Positions 10,715 to 21,624 of a DNA stretch of 63,054 nt are shown here, one piece after another. The translations under genes and the position numbers were made by a program. The stretch comes from Allomyces macrogynus ATCC 38327 (Eukaryota > Blastocladiomycota > Blastocladiomycetes > Blastocladiales > Blastocladiaceae): contig GG745379.1 of assembly GCA_000151295.1 (NCBI GenBank), forward strand, positions 234,133 to 297,186. The letters are read 5' to 3'. How positions within the stretch are numbered: position 1 is the stretch's first letter; the number at the start of each line of letters is the position of its first letter. The notes below the pieces were generated by a model. The model saw nothing but the letters and a program-made list of their open reading frames with translations. It had not been told where the DNA came from and did not search any database.

Positions 10715-11180
10715 GGTTGCGGTTCGCTGGATGCGGTCTCCGAACTTGTGGAATCGGTTTGTTTGCACCAGAATCGGGTGACCGTGAAGGACTCGGGTGC
10801 TTGATCCGATTTAAGTTGGCCGATCGACGCTTCGAGCTGGGTGACGATCGGACGTGCGCAATGGCCGAAAAGTGCAGAGTCGGGTCGATTGCAGGCCGGG
10901 TGGAAAGTGCTGGTGCTCGTCAGGTGAGCCGGTTGCGGGCAGACAGATGCTGGTAACTTGCAGCGCTGGAAGTGAAGAAGGGAAGTGCTGCAGTTTGTTG
11001 GCGAAGTGAGCAGAGCGAGCCGAGATCAGACCTGGCAAAAACATTTTGATTTACAACGTGTGAGTGAGCGCGTTTCGGCCGTGGCGCCAAGGCGCTCCAC
11101 TTCCGACGATCCTCGCTTCAGATTTCCAGCGACACGGAAAACACAAGAACCAACAGCACCATCAACTACCAGCAAATGAC
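10715..11180. promoter_or_regulatory. shared 0.47-kb divergent promoter region, SCAMP / CatSper-like channel
   Basis: No coding signal. The two starts face away from each other across about 466 nt, so the promoters must share this space. I could not identify specific transcription factor sites. Confidence 0.45.
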
Positions 11181-14042
11181 ATGTCAAGATGGCCAATTCT
11201 AAGCAGCCCGACCTGGCCGCCGCGTTGCAAGCGCGCTCCGGCGGCCCACGACCCCAACCACTCGATCTTGCGGTCATCCCTCGAAGTCGAGCTCACCTAC
11301 CCTGCCTTCCGCCTGGTATTATCCTCGCCTCTTCAAGAATTACCTTCCAGCTGCATCAGTCCCCAGCGCTGATTATCCAACACCGACGACATCTAGCCGG
11401 GCGTCTTTGACCGCAAATTCGAGTCCAACTTCCTCTACACGAACGCCGACTCGTCGGCACCGCGGCACTTCCATCGCGTCTTCTACCAGCACTCGGGGTT
11501 TCCGACCAACCGCAAGTACTCGCTGATTGGCGATAAGTTGGCGTCGGTCGCTGCGCGGTACCCGCTAGCTGGATTGGCTGGAGGGAGCGAGGATGGGGCT
11601 CAAAGTGATGGTGGAGTGGACGACCCGGGGGTGGGCGGTGGGGGTGTTGGCACAAGTCCGTCGCACCCGGCGGGTAGGAAAAAGGGGGTCTCGGACCTGA
11701 TGCTGATTGGAATGGGCGGGATTGGTGGGCGGAATGTACCTGTCGACGATGGCGATAATACGTACGTGGCTGTTTGTTACATGAGGGGGTGTGCTCTGAG
11801 GCTCACGAAAACCGGTGGACATGGTCCAGGGACTCTTACTCGATGGTCCGCCGCATTATTTTCGGCAATGCACGAAAAATGGTCCGTCCTCCTGCACCTC
11901 GTTCCTCGTGTCCGTCGACTTCAAGGTGACCCATCCCATCATTGGTCCACACGAACAGAATGTGTCGCGGTTGGAACGCAAGGACGTCAATTTCTCGACG
12001 ATCGTCGACATTGACGATGAGGCGTTTGAGAGCTACGTGACTGACGATCTCGCGGGACGGCTCGGTGAAGGCGACTTTTTCCGGCTCGTCATGCTCCTGG
12101 TCATCATTTTCAACTCGATCATGATCTCGCTGCAAACCAACACGTTCCTGGTACATACGGTCGCCGCCCGTGCCATCGCTACTGCTGCTTGTTTGCTGAC
12201 ACCACGGCGCTCAATTTTGTTCAGCGACAACGGTACTCGGGCGTGTTCGCGGCTATGGACTCGATTTTCCTGTCGATCTTCATCATGGAAGTGCTCTTCA
12301 AGTGGTACTATGCGTTTGTGACGTTTTGGAAGTCGCTGTGGAACTGGCTCGACTTGGGTCTGATCGTCGTCGCGCTCCTCGGCCCATGTACGTTGATTCT
12401 GCACCGTTCCTTGCTTTCTCCACCCGGAACTGACTGCGGCGCCGCACACTAGTGATCACGTTCTCGTCGTCGTCGCGCATCCTCAAGATGCTGCGCATGA
12501 TCCGCGCGTTCCGCAGTCTCCGCGGCGTGAGTGCGCTCGCCGGCATGTACACGGTGCTGCAGACCGTGTTCCAGAGTATACCGGGTATGTGTTGGCTTTC
12601 CGTGGTTGCGGAGTCGACGCGCGGCACCGTGTGTCCGACACACGATTCTGACTCGCCGGACCGGCGGCGTAGATATGCTCAACATCACACTTTTGCTGTT
12701 GATCGTCATGTTCATCTTTGCCGTGGTCGGCGTGACGCTGTTCTCGTCGAGCTACCCGGAACGGTTCGGCGATCTCGGAACGGGTACGCGCGTGCACCTC
12801 CAGGATTTTGAGCTGTCGATTCGCGACTGACTGAACGGATGCGTTTCGCGTTAGCCATGATGATGTTGTTCATTCTCGTTTGCCAGGACGGGTGGGTCGG
12901 GCTCTTCAACACTATGGAGGTGCGCCGTAATGACCTTCTCCGCGGAAACAATAGCTGGCACGCTCACGACCAGTTCCGCGCTTGCGTCATCTAGTCCCGC
13001 GGCCTCTTCGGCATCGCGTCCATCTACTGCGTCATCTTCATCACACTCGGCGGGTTCATTTTCCTGAACCTGATCACGGCCGTTGTCGTCAATAACCTGG
13101 TGCGCGTTTCCCTTCCCCCCTCTCCTTCTCCCCCCTCCCAACTCTCATCTGACTCCCCTCCACGCTTCAGGAAACGACCTACGACAACATCAAGAAACAA
13201 ATGCGCCGCAAGTACCGCCAACTCAAGTCGGCCGTGGGCGGGTCCGGGACGAGCGGGTCCGGCACGCAGCGCCCGCTCGCGACCGTCGCCGAGGGCGACG
13301 CGTCCGTCTACCTCGGCCAGATCCCGTACGAGTTGCCGGAATTCGACCGGATCACCGAGTCGAAACTCGAAAAATACTATTTGCTGCTCATGGTGATCGA
13401 GGAGAACCTCAAGGAGTACGTGCAGATCAAGCAGTCGTTGAACGAGGTAAGCTGACGCTGTCCGCGTGTGAGGGTGTTTTGGAGAGACCCGTGCGAGGTT
13501 TTGGAGAATCGCGGTAGGGAGCGAACTGACGGTCGAGGGTGGACGGGTGGACAGATTTTGCGCGAGATCAAGGAGATCAATGCGGACCGCGACGACGGCG
13601 AGGAGGATTTAGATGCGGATATGGAGGAGGACGAGGAGGAGCCGGATATGGTGTGTATGGCGGTTGGCTGGGTTCCTTGGATGCGGTGTGATGCGCGCTC
13701 ACGAATTTCGCGCGCCGTTGCTAGAATGCGGGAGATGCTTTGACTCGACTTATCAACCTGCAAAACTCGCGCAATGGGTAAGATTGTGTCATTACATGTG
13801 CACATTTTCGTTGGATCGACAGTGGATTTGCCGAAAGCGAGATGTTTCTCGCTTCTCCTCAACAGATCACGGGCAAGTATTTCGTGGAAACCGCCAAACT
13901 GTCATGCAGAAATGTGTTCAGTTTGGCAGGATGTATTGCCAGGTGTGAGTTTTCGATGTTGCTCGCTATTGCTCCACTGAGGACGCATGTCATTGAAAGC
14001 ATGAGACGGGCCTTTGTCGAAATTGCTTCCTCCTGCGACTGA
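11181..14042 (+). CDS. CatSper-like (CatSper3/4-type) voltage-gated calcium channel subunit
   Basis: A single six-helix ion-transport domain, as in the sperm CatSper alpha subunits. Landmarks: S1 FFRLVMLLVIIFNSIMISLQ; S2 MDSIFLSIFIMEVLFKWYYA; the S2-S3 signature FVTFWKSLWNWLDLGLIVVA; S4 RILKMLRMIRAFRSLRG (12478-12528) with regularly spaced Arg/Lys; S5 MLNITLLLLIVMFIFAVVGV; pore CQDGWVGLFN (about 12880); S6 GGFIFLNLITAVVVNNL. It ends in a coiled-coil tail typical of the family (EENLKEYVQIKQSLNEILRE) and an acidic stretch. At least ten short introns are needed. The start at 11181 keeps phase 0 into exon 2 (11397); an ATG at 11189 opens a plausible N-terminus in another frame, so the first exon is uncertain. 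The last exon, to the TGA at 14042, is also tentative. CatSper forms flagellar Ca2+ channels in animal sperm; a role in zoospores or gametes is inferred. Confidence 0.78.
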
Positions 14043-14416
14043 CAGCAATTCGACTAAAATGTCGTTCGCTCAACTGCCCGACCTGGCCCTGACCACCCTC
14101 GGCGAGTTTGGGTTCGCGGCGAGCAGGCTCGTGACGGAACCGTAGCAAGCCATCCACGCGCGCGCGCCCATTCCATGCAGGGACAGGGCACCTTGCGCGC
14201 ACGAGCGCGCGTCGAAGGAACGTGAATGTGCATGTAGTGAAGGATGAGCGCGCGGTCTGTCTTGCAACGCAACGATTCTCTTCTCTCTCGCAGCGGCGAC
14301 AGTCCTCGAATTTGTCATCCTTGAGATTCCGCGTGTCCATGCTTTCTGCTCGCCCTGCTCGCTCTGCGCCCGCGGCGTCGGACGTCGAGGTGGTGCGCGC
14401 TGGCCCAAGTTCCGCT

Positions 14417-14483
14417 GTCCGATCGTCTGCTGATCTTGCGCCTGCTCCGCCGTCCGATTGTCTGCTGATCTTGCGCCTGCCCG
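14417..14483. repeat. 35-bp tandem duplication
   Basis: Two copies, starting with GTCCGAT at 14417 and 14452, share TCTGCTGATCTTGCGCCTGC and differ at a few positions. Non-coding context. Confidence 0.75.
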
Positions 14484-15168
14484 CGTGTAGTTCATGGCCA
14501 CGTCATTGATCAGGTGCGCAAGTAGTGCGCGACGGTCATCAGCACGGCGATCGGGTCGCCGTTCAGTGCCGCGGCCGTCGCTGCGCGCCGAAGAAAGTCG
14601 CACGCAGCAAAATGCATGCAACAATCAGTTTAATGCATGTCGCTGACGCCGTACGGTGACAAATCCCCATGCCCACGAAATGCAAGATCATGCATAGCTG
14701 CCAGTGACCAGCAGGGCAGGGCGGGACTTCGAGTTGCTATATTTATGAGGGCTGCGGTGTATAAATTAGGAGTTCGTGCCGAACTTGTACCCTGCAGTTA
14801 TCTGCGCGATAAGGCTGGTGGTGGCTGGCATGCGGTGTCTGGAGCGCCGTGAAGCGCTGTTTGAGCCGCTTTTCGACCCGATCTGCGCGATTCGCCGTAG
14901 AAAGGAGCGACCGGCCTGACAATAGTCACATTTTTGCGGCTGGTTTGCCTTGAGTTTCCTGCAGAAGATAGTTCGGATTGGGGTTGGTGCGAGTATGCAG
15001 AAAACGTTTGAAGCTTTCGACCCAAACATCTTCAAGTCATGTCTCAGCCAGGAGATTTCTATTTATTTTGTTCTTACTATCAGGAAAAAGCCTACTTTTT
15101 GAGCAGTACTTTGATGCAATTTTGAAAGGAATCGGCCGAGGAATGGCTGAAAAATCGGTTGAAACTAA

Positions 15169-15190
15169 GAGGCGACCGTATGGTCGCCTC
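15169..15190. repeat. perfect 9-bp hairpin
   Basis: GAGGCGACC at 15169-15177 and its reverse complement GGTCGCCTC at 15182-15190 flank a 4-nt loop. There is no T-run after it and no neighbouring gene end, so its role is unknown. Confidence 0.85.
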
Positions 15191-15959
15191 AGGTTGAATG
15201 GGTTAAGTCACTCACGCTTGATTGTGCCCAGGAGAAGGGCGTAAACTTGACGGATGAGCACATTCCCATGTTGGTGGTCTTGCCGCGACTGCGCATTATT
15301 CACGCCATTTTTCTACGATGATGGGTACGTTCAAGAGGTCTATGGAGAAACGCTCCGAATTTTTCACGCTATCTAGTTGCTGCCACTCCATTTGTGTCCA
15401 TGCCTTTCGCGCGCTTGTGCTTCACTACACGGCTGCCATCATCAATGAAGACGAGACGAAAGGAGAATTTTTTGCTCTTCGCGCTGTTCCCGCTCCACCA
15501 TGTAGACTCTTTTCATGCTGTCGTTTGCCGGCTTGACTTGATTATTGGTCCATGGGACCCGCGCTTGGATGCTCGCCCACTCCTTGCTGAATCTAGTTAT
15601 CGACGCTTGCCGAAATGTCGTCCTCACGGCCATTTTTTGAGCTCTATCCAATGCAAGTTGCTGAGCAAAAATCGATTGATCTCCCCAACTGATGTAACAA
15701 TAAGCTCGAGCTGTACAGCGAGAGAACTCTCTGTAGAAGTGTCATGGTTCGTTCAAATGCCGGCTCAAGTCAAATCATGGGCCCATGCCATTCGTGCCAC
15801 AGCTAGCGTGCGGGAGGGGCGAAATACAAATCCCTTGGCTTTCCCTGTCAAAGCCGTGAAGCGAAATAGCTGCTCTGAAGACGACGCGACAGCTGATATG
15901 AAAAGAATCAATCGTCAGCAACAGCAAGAAACCCGAAACATAAAACGCCACCTGCGCAC

Positions 15960-17822
15960 TTATCCAACAATGAACTTGGTCCGCAGCAAAGCCAGCGCGA
16001 CCGGAGACGCGTGCGACGTCAACACCTTTAACCTCATTCTTCGGTTGCTTGCGCGCAAAGGCATGCGCTCGACAAGCCCCAGGGCCATCCCATCCGACAC
16101 AATCATATCATATACGGCAAGTTCTTGGAGATTCGTGGGCAATGTCTCGATCCACGGCACTCGCTCCGAATCGTGCAGCGACCACTCCGTGGGCGGTTCG
16201 TCCGGGTCGTCGTTGCGATTCAAAACAAGTGTGCGCAGGGTTAAAGGCCAGCTTGATCTAAGTACATTCAGATCGTCGCGAGTCAGAGCGCATGAATCGA
16301 GCTGCAGCGACACGAGTCGCGGCGGCATGTGTTGTGCAAGTGCCAAAATGGCCGGAGATCCACCGAGATGGATCCAGCTCAGGTGGAGGTGTGTGAGCGA
16401 CGCTGGAAGTCGCGCAATCAAGGGGACAAAATTGTGACCGCGCGTGATCCCAGTGGACGCCACCATTCCGCACACGTTGAGGTGCTCGAGCGTCGGTGCA
16501 AGAGGAACGTGTTGCGAGTGTGCAACGTTCCATCGAAACGACGTATCAAGATCCAACTTGCTGGTCGCTACCGGCAGCTTACGAATGATGTCAATGGTGT
16601 GAGTTGGCAAGATTACTGAGCGCTCGTCAGACATGTCCAGCTGAAACGCTTCGACGGACGTTGGCATGGCGGCCGCTAGTCGAGCATAAGCGCCTTCCTG
16701 GTCCGTGTCATCCAGTACAAGCGACAAAACAAACCGCCGCAAGCCAGATCGTGGCAGGACCTGGACGACATTGTCGAGCCCTTGAATCACGCGCTGGTTT
16801 AGCGTAAACGAATCCAGGCGTGGGAGTCGATTGATGAGCCGTGCAAGCGCAGGAAGCGCAGGACATGGAATCGCTTGATTCAGTGTCGAGGCCAGCTCCA
16901 GTACCACGACAGAGCTCGGAAGATGATCGAAGAGCAAGTCCCATTGCCGCCAAACTTCATCAGCACCATCATCCCAACAACCAGGGTCGAACATGTCAAC
17001 CAAACGCAGTCGGCGGAGGCTACATGGCAGCTTTGATAGAATCCGAAGTGCATCGTTCGGGACTTGTGAGACGAGGGCAGCACCGGAAACCGACAGCTCC
17101 ACCAGCGTCGCGGGTAATGGGCAAATCCGGTCCCATGGAAACGTGCAATTGGCACCTTTTCCTTCAATAACGAGAGACCGGCATGGCGGCCAGACCGAAA
17201 ACATGGGAGGGTCGTGAGTGACCATGAACCGGCCATGAATCTGGCTGCTGATGGGTGCTGGCAAAAGAGTCCACCTTCGCGAAGCATAAATGACCTCGTC
17301 TTTTGCCATATCGGAAATGGGAATCATCTCCCGAGAACCGCTGCGCGGGGGCAAAACGAGGTACAACTGCGGATCGGTGTTGCGATCGTCGTCATGACCA
17401 AAAACTGCAAAACGGCCAATGTGGACACGCTTGATCTCAACAGAGCTTGCAGGTACGTCAGCGGCAAGATGCACGACGCCGTCATTCGGACCCATTCCCG
17501 TGCGGACAAGAATACTAATGCATGGTGCAAAGAGGGCTGGCGCGGCAAGGGCCAGCTGCAAAACGTCGGTGCGGCCAGCATGAGGGTCGGTGCGGTTGAC
17601 AATGTGTTCTGCGGTGCTGATGTCAGGGAGCTGGTGAAGAGCCTTGACGATGTCAACCAAAACGTCGTAGGGCAATTGGAGGAGCGGTGCCGATGTGCGA
17701 TCAATCATTTGCGGCAAGTTATTGCGTCGTTGCACAGGTCGTTGAAAGTTGTCAGAAATGTCGACGTGGTGGACAGTATCGAAAATCGAAAAGCAAATGT
17801 TCATGTTAGATTCTCCCGTCAA
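15960..17822 (-). CDS. F-box-like / leucine-rich-repeat protein (intact)
   Basis: An intronless frame of 620 codons. The likelier start is Met39 at 17708, just before the F-box-like segment LLQLPYDVLVDIVKAL; the longer start at 17822 adds a tail with no known resemblance. About 500 residues of irregular LRRs follow (LPATLVELSVSGAAL, LPCSLRRLRLVDMF, LPASLTHLHLSWIHLGGSPA, MPPRLVSLQLDSCALTRDDL, LPTNLQELAVYDMIVSDGMA), each built on 'LP-x-x-L-x-x-L-x-L'. Proteins of this plan normally recruit substrates to SCF ubiquitin ligases; no substrate can be guessed. It matters here as the intact relative of the pseudogene at 57727-58721, which keeps the same C-terminal blocks. It lies beside a decayed transposon. 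Confidence 0.8.
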   Translation of the reverse strand: MTGESNMNICFSIFDTVHHVDISDNFQRPVQRRNNLPQMIDRTSAPLLQLPYDVLVDIVKALHQLPDISTAEHIVNRTDPHAGRTDVLQLALAAPALFAPCISILVRTGMGPNDGVVHLAADVPASSVEIKRVHIGRFAVFGHDDDRNTDPQLYLVLPPRSGSREMIPISDMAKDEVIYASRRWTLLPAPISSQIHGRFMVTHDPPMFSVWPPCRSLVIEGKGANCTFPWDRICPLPATLVELSVSGAALVSQVPNDALRILSKLPCSLRRLRLVDMFDPGCWDDGADEVWRQWDLLFDHLPSSVVVLELASTLNQAIPCPALPALARLINRLPRLDSFTLNQRVIQGLDNVVQVLPRSGLRRFVLSLVLDDTDQEGAYARLAAAMPTSVEAFQLDMSDERSVILPTHTIDIIRKLPVATSKLDLDTSFRWNVAHSQHVPLAPTLEHLNVCGMVASTGITRGHNFVPLIARLPASLTHLHLSWIHLGGSPAILALAQHMPPRLVSLQLDSCALTRDDLNVLRSSWPLTLRTLVLNRNDDPDEPPTEWSLHDSERVPWIETLPTNLQELAVYDMIVSDGMALGLVERMPLRASNRRMRLKVLTSHASPVALALLRTKFIVG

Positions 17823-18289
17823 AAGAAATTCTGGCAGAAGTATCTGTAGTCAAACTGGGAATGGGCACGTGCATCATTACCCATGCATGTAAATAAATAC
17901 CTGGAGTCGGGACTTGGGATCACAAACCGAAGCGTCCGTTTGCGTTATACCTTCACAGCCAAAACCCATGATTGGTTTTGGCCAATCGGTTTGGCCAAAA
18001 CCAATTATATACCAGTTCTGAGGGAGCACAACGAGTGCCAATTTGAAATGCCACAACCATCTCTGAACCAGTTGTCGTTTGAGAATGCAATGCGTTTAAC
18101 TGCTCCTCACGTTTGATCAAGACAGCAAGTAGGGCGGAAGACTGGCAGCTGAAGCATAACAGAAGGCGATCCAAAAAAGTCCACTTTCAACCTGGAGAAG
18201 CAATTATACAATGTAATGAGGTCAATCGAGAAGGCGGAAACGGGATGAGGTCACTCGACAAAGCGGAAGCTGTTCAGGACAAAGTGTCC
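17823..18289. other. intergenic with hairpin
   Basis: No gene found. Upstream of the F-box/LRR gene; contains the 33-bp inverted repeat at 17972-18004. Confidence 0.4.
17972..18004. repeat. perfect 14-bp inverted repeat
   Basis: TTGGTTTTGGCCAA (17972-17985) is followed after 5 nt by its exact reverse complement TTGGCCAAAACCAA (17991-18004). It lies between the F-box/LRR gene and the transposon remnant and could be a relic of an element end. Confidence 0.9.
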
Positions 18290-20099
18290 ACCAGCGGAAA
18301 CGTTGTTGGCCCACCAACATTTTGACTGGGGCGATGAACCCAGCGATGCCGCTCCATGGTATCTGGTATGCGCTCATTTTCCTCCGTTGTCTCCACTTGC
18401 ATCATGCGGCAAGGCGACAATTCATGTGTGCAGTCATGCTGCATGTCGACTGATGTGAGAATATCCGCTGAAGATACAGCAGCACAGCGCGCATCAGCAC
18501 GCATCACAAACCGTTGACCATTTTTGGTTGCACGGCTCCCCGGAGCGGGCTGCAGATCTGGCTCTGCAACATGGATCAAGGCAAAGTTGCGCACGTTTGG
18601 TCGGCCCGCATTGATGCGGAGTGCCAGGTCGAATCTTCCAGCGAGCTGCAAGAAAGAAACCCGCGCAAAAAGTGAGAAAAGGCCCTCAGGAACTATCGTG
18701 GGCGAAAGTGAAACGCGCCTCGACACCATCATGATCCTTGAAGCGGACGAAAGAATGCTCATGGCACAAGCTCGCCGCTCGACGAGCCGGTTTGATCCAC
18801 ACGGCGCGGAAATGCTCAACGTATGCCAGGCCATGAATAATATGGACTGGTGCATTCACTCCCTGGGATATCCAACCGCAAGTATCAGTCAGATGTTGAA
18901 GACTTGCACGAGTCAAAATGAAGCAGGAAAAGTCACCTGAACCGCCTGTTGGACCCACCATTCGAAGTCGGTCAGTTTGAACGAAGATGGGACATGAGTT
19001 TCAAGTCCATTGAGCAAGTCAGCAGCATCAGAGACATTATGAGGCAGAGGCTGATGAATGTGCCCAACAAGGTGCATCCTAACACGAATAGTATTGACCG
19101 CCTCGCACAAAAGCCCATGAGCGCGGGATTTCAGATGGGGATCCCTGAGAGCATGAGGAAGCGGCGCCAGTGAGCCTTTGCAAGCAACAAATATCTGGCC
19201 CTGCAACCAGAACTGGATTAGCTAACAGCCACCCGACTCCAGACACCAGCAGACGAATTCCATAGCGCTCGCGAGTATTCAATGCAACGTCCTTGCTTGG
19301 AGCGTCGCCCCGTGGGTGATAAATCGCGTTCCGGAGTCGGGCGTTTAGGCTCTCCTCACTCTCTGAAGACAGCCACTTGATGCGTTGGAAGTCACAGACA
19401 ACCCACAATTTGAAATACTTGACACTTGCGCGTCCGCGCGCGCTGTAGTCATGAGCCGACATTGAAAACCATTTTCCCTCCACAAAGGCCTTCTGAAGGT
19501 CATCCAGGCCATCAAGAACAAGTGTCATTGCCCAATGGACAGTGCCAAGGAGCACAGGGTTCAAGAGCTCGACTGGCCTGTTTCTGGAATGACAAAACAT
19601 GGGTATTAGCACATGAACATCTCAAATGCAACGAAAGAGAGGTCGTACCTGTGCAGATCAAACGTTTCTCCAGCAAAATCAAAGAATGCATCATTGCCAG
19701 CGATGAATCGGATACCTGTTGACGACTCGCGGTCTTTTTGGGCATTAATACCAAGGGAGTCCATCTCCCGTCGTATTTCCACCGTTTTTTGCCGTGTCCG
19801 AAACTCTGCATTGAGCTAATCAGCAAGTTCCCACTGGGCATCAACCTGGAAAGAGAGACACTGAGTTCAGCTCTGTCAGTTCACTGTAACAAAACGTGCC
19901 CCCCAGTGCATACCATGCATCGACGGCAATAGAAATTGGCCTTCAGTCCAAGCATTCCGCATAGCGTATTGGCAATTGGGTTATCCGCTTTCATTTGGAA
20001 GACGGATCCAACCAGCACGTTACAACCACACCATGGGTCATAGACTTCAGTACTGACACAAACCTGAACCTCGGTCAACCGATCACTCACCCTGTGCAT
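18290..20099 (-). mobile_element. degenerate KDZ-type (Kyakuja-Dileera-Zisupton-like) transposase
   Basis: Minus-strand frames, read from 20099 leftwards, give pieces in the order expected of KDZ-type transposases, broken by stops and shifts: KADNPIANTLCGMLGLKANF followed by YCRRCMV (zinc-binding 'DNP...C..C' block); NRPVELLNPVLLGTVHWAMT (the 'PVEILH..LLG..K' block); HGLLCEAVNTIRVRMHLVGH with PLPHNVSDAADLLNG; and near 18420 VDMQHDCTHELSPCRMMQVE with a following WVHRPSQNV (the C-terminal 'qHdC...C...E...vH' block). No complete frame survives, so it is an inactive relic. I found no terminal repeats or target-site duplication. The family call rests on motif order only. Confidence 0.55.
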
Positions 20100-20479
20100 T
20101 AGAAGGAAAGAAGGATAGCTGTGGACATACCGGCGTGCGTTCTTAGCGGAAATTGATCAATGTGCGTCGCTCTTGGGCTGTGGGAGAGATGAGGGGAGGA
20201 GCGTGCAAGGAGCAATACATTTCTGCAATCCACATCTGGGCTTGAGCCAGGCCAAGTCAATCGCACGTGTGTACTCCCTTCTTCGCTCGCGGTGTGATCT
20301 CCCAGGACCGTTTGTAGCCGCACCGTTGATGTCGTCTCCGAGCTCGTAATCGCTGAACAGTCCTCGCAACGTCTTGCAATCCGCTCGCGACATTTCTCCG
20401 CGCCAGTCGCCCTGCCCGAACCGACCGAGCAGCATTTTTCCCCTCCGCAGCAGTTTCCTCGACCTTCCCCGCCAGCACC
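20100..20479. other. intergenic, promoter of gene at 20480
   Basis: No coding signal. Pyrimidine-rich leader sequence just upstream of the ATG at 20480. Confidence 0.4.
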
Positions 20480-21446
20480 ATGACTGACCCCGACTCCTCT
20501 GGCCTCTCCGTTTCCGCGACCGACTGCATGATCATGCACGTTCTCGACCGTGCCGTCGCCGCCAAGGCGCAATGGTCCAAGGCCATGATCGACGCGCAGA
20601 CCGCCGTCGCCAAGAACCGAGTGCACGCCGTCCTGGCCCGTCCGCGCACTTTGGTCGTACTCGAGCTCGCCAATGCCCGAGGCGAGATTCGTGTCATGCC
20701 CGCGGACGTGTTCCCGTGCGAGGATGTGTGCCCGGAGGTGCGTGGTCGGCGATTTTCTGGCGTGTGGAACGAGCAAGCCTCTGAATATGGTCGTTGTAGT
20801 TGGCCGAAAAGGAACGTGCGACAGATTACCTCGTCGCCATCCTCGGCCGCACGCTCGCGAAAAGCGATCTCCTGCACGGTACACGATCTTGCGCCGCTCT
20901 CTCTTTCTCCACATTCCATTGCACGGCGGCTGACCCACTTTGCTCCCCACTGCAGCACTCGACGTCCATGACCCGATCCCGTGGCGCCACATCTCCCTCT
21001 CGGCCATCTCGCAAATGACGCTCGCGTACCTCCTCTCTCCACACACCTCCCCGCTCGCCGCGCCAGACCCGCCGCTCTTACCCGGCCCCGTCGGCGCCGC
21101 TCTCGGCGCCCCCAGCGGGATCCCGCTCGCATCCCGCCCAACGGTCCTCGACCGCCGCCCGAAATCACTTGTCAACTATAACAATACTGCGACGGCACGG
21201 GCCGTCTTTGTGAGCCCGCCCGGATCCGCGACCGTGCCGCTGCGAATTGCGACGAATACGGCGGCAGGAATGACGACGGGGATGGAGCCGTCGCCGCTTG
21301 TGTTTGATAAGGGGCGGTATACGGGCGTGGAAGGGTTGGAGGAGACGCCACCTGGGACGGCGGGGGGGAGTGTTGCGAGTGGGTTGGAGGAAGGGAGTGG
21401 GGCCGCGTCGTCGTCAGGGTGGAGTGGGACGGGCGCGGGTGTGTAG
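20480..21446 (+). CDS. unknown protein, three exons
   Basis: Exons 20480-20737, 20800-20878 and 20956-21446 join in frame to 275 residues. The start has a strong context (CAGCACCATGACT). The N-terminal two thirds look folded and partly helical (MIMHVLDRAVAAKAQWSKAM, LVVLELANARGEIRVMPADV, LAEKERATDYLVAILGRTLA, HISLSAISQMTLAYLL). The C-terminal third is Pro/Gly/Ser/Thr-rich and probably disordered. I do not recognise the family; no membrane segment or catalytic motif is visible. The consistent splice sites and phase make it a real gene. Convergent with the QTRT2 homologue downstream. Confidence 0.7.
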
Positions 21447-21624
21447 GGAGTGACGGGACTGATTGGACTGGGAGGTCGTGGAGGAACTGGATAGAATATC
21501 GGTATTTGCGCTGCTTTGACTGTTGCGCCCAGTCTGAAGGCAAGGAAAAAGTGGAGATGGGATAAAATTGTGCAACAATACATTACCCCCAAAGGCGACA
21601 CACGAACTCCCACGTCTCCCCATC

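Larger units (their letters stand above)
14043..15959. other. gene-poor stretch with possible LRR gene remnants
   Basis: No intact gene. Short frames look like LRR/F-box scraps: MSFAQLPDLALTTLGEFGFA (14059 on, 28 codons to a stop) and LTDEHIPMLVVLPRLRIIHA (about 15247). Also present are a 35-bp tandem duplication (14417-14483) and a hairpin at 15169. The segment from about 14640 is clearly more AT-rich than its neighbours. Confidence 0.35.

Noticed and set aside
13842..14042. Separate small gene at the 3' end of the CatSper-like gene
   Set aside because: It reads in frame from a plausible splice after LINLQNSRNG, so it is better treated as the tentative last exon.
15169..15190. Rho-independent terminator
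   Set aside because: A hairpin without a T-run, in eukaryotic intergenic DNA.
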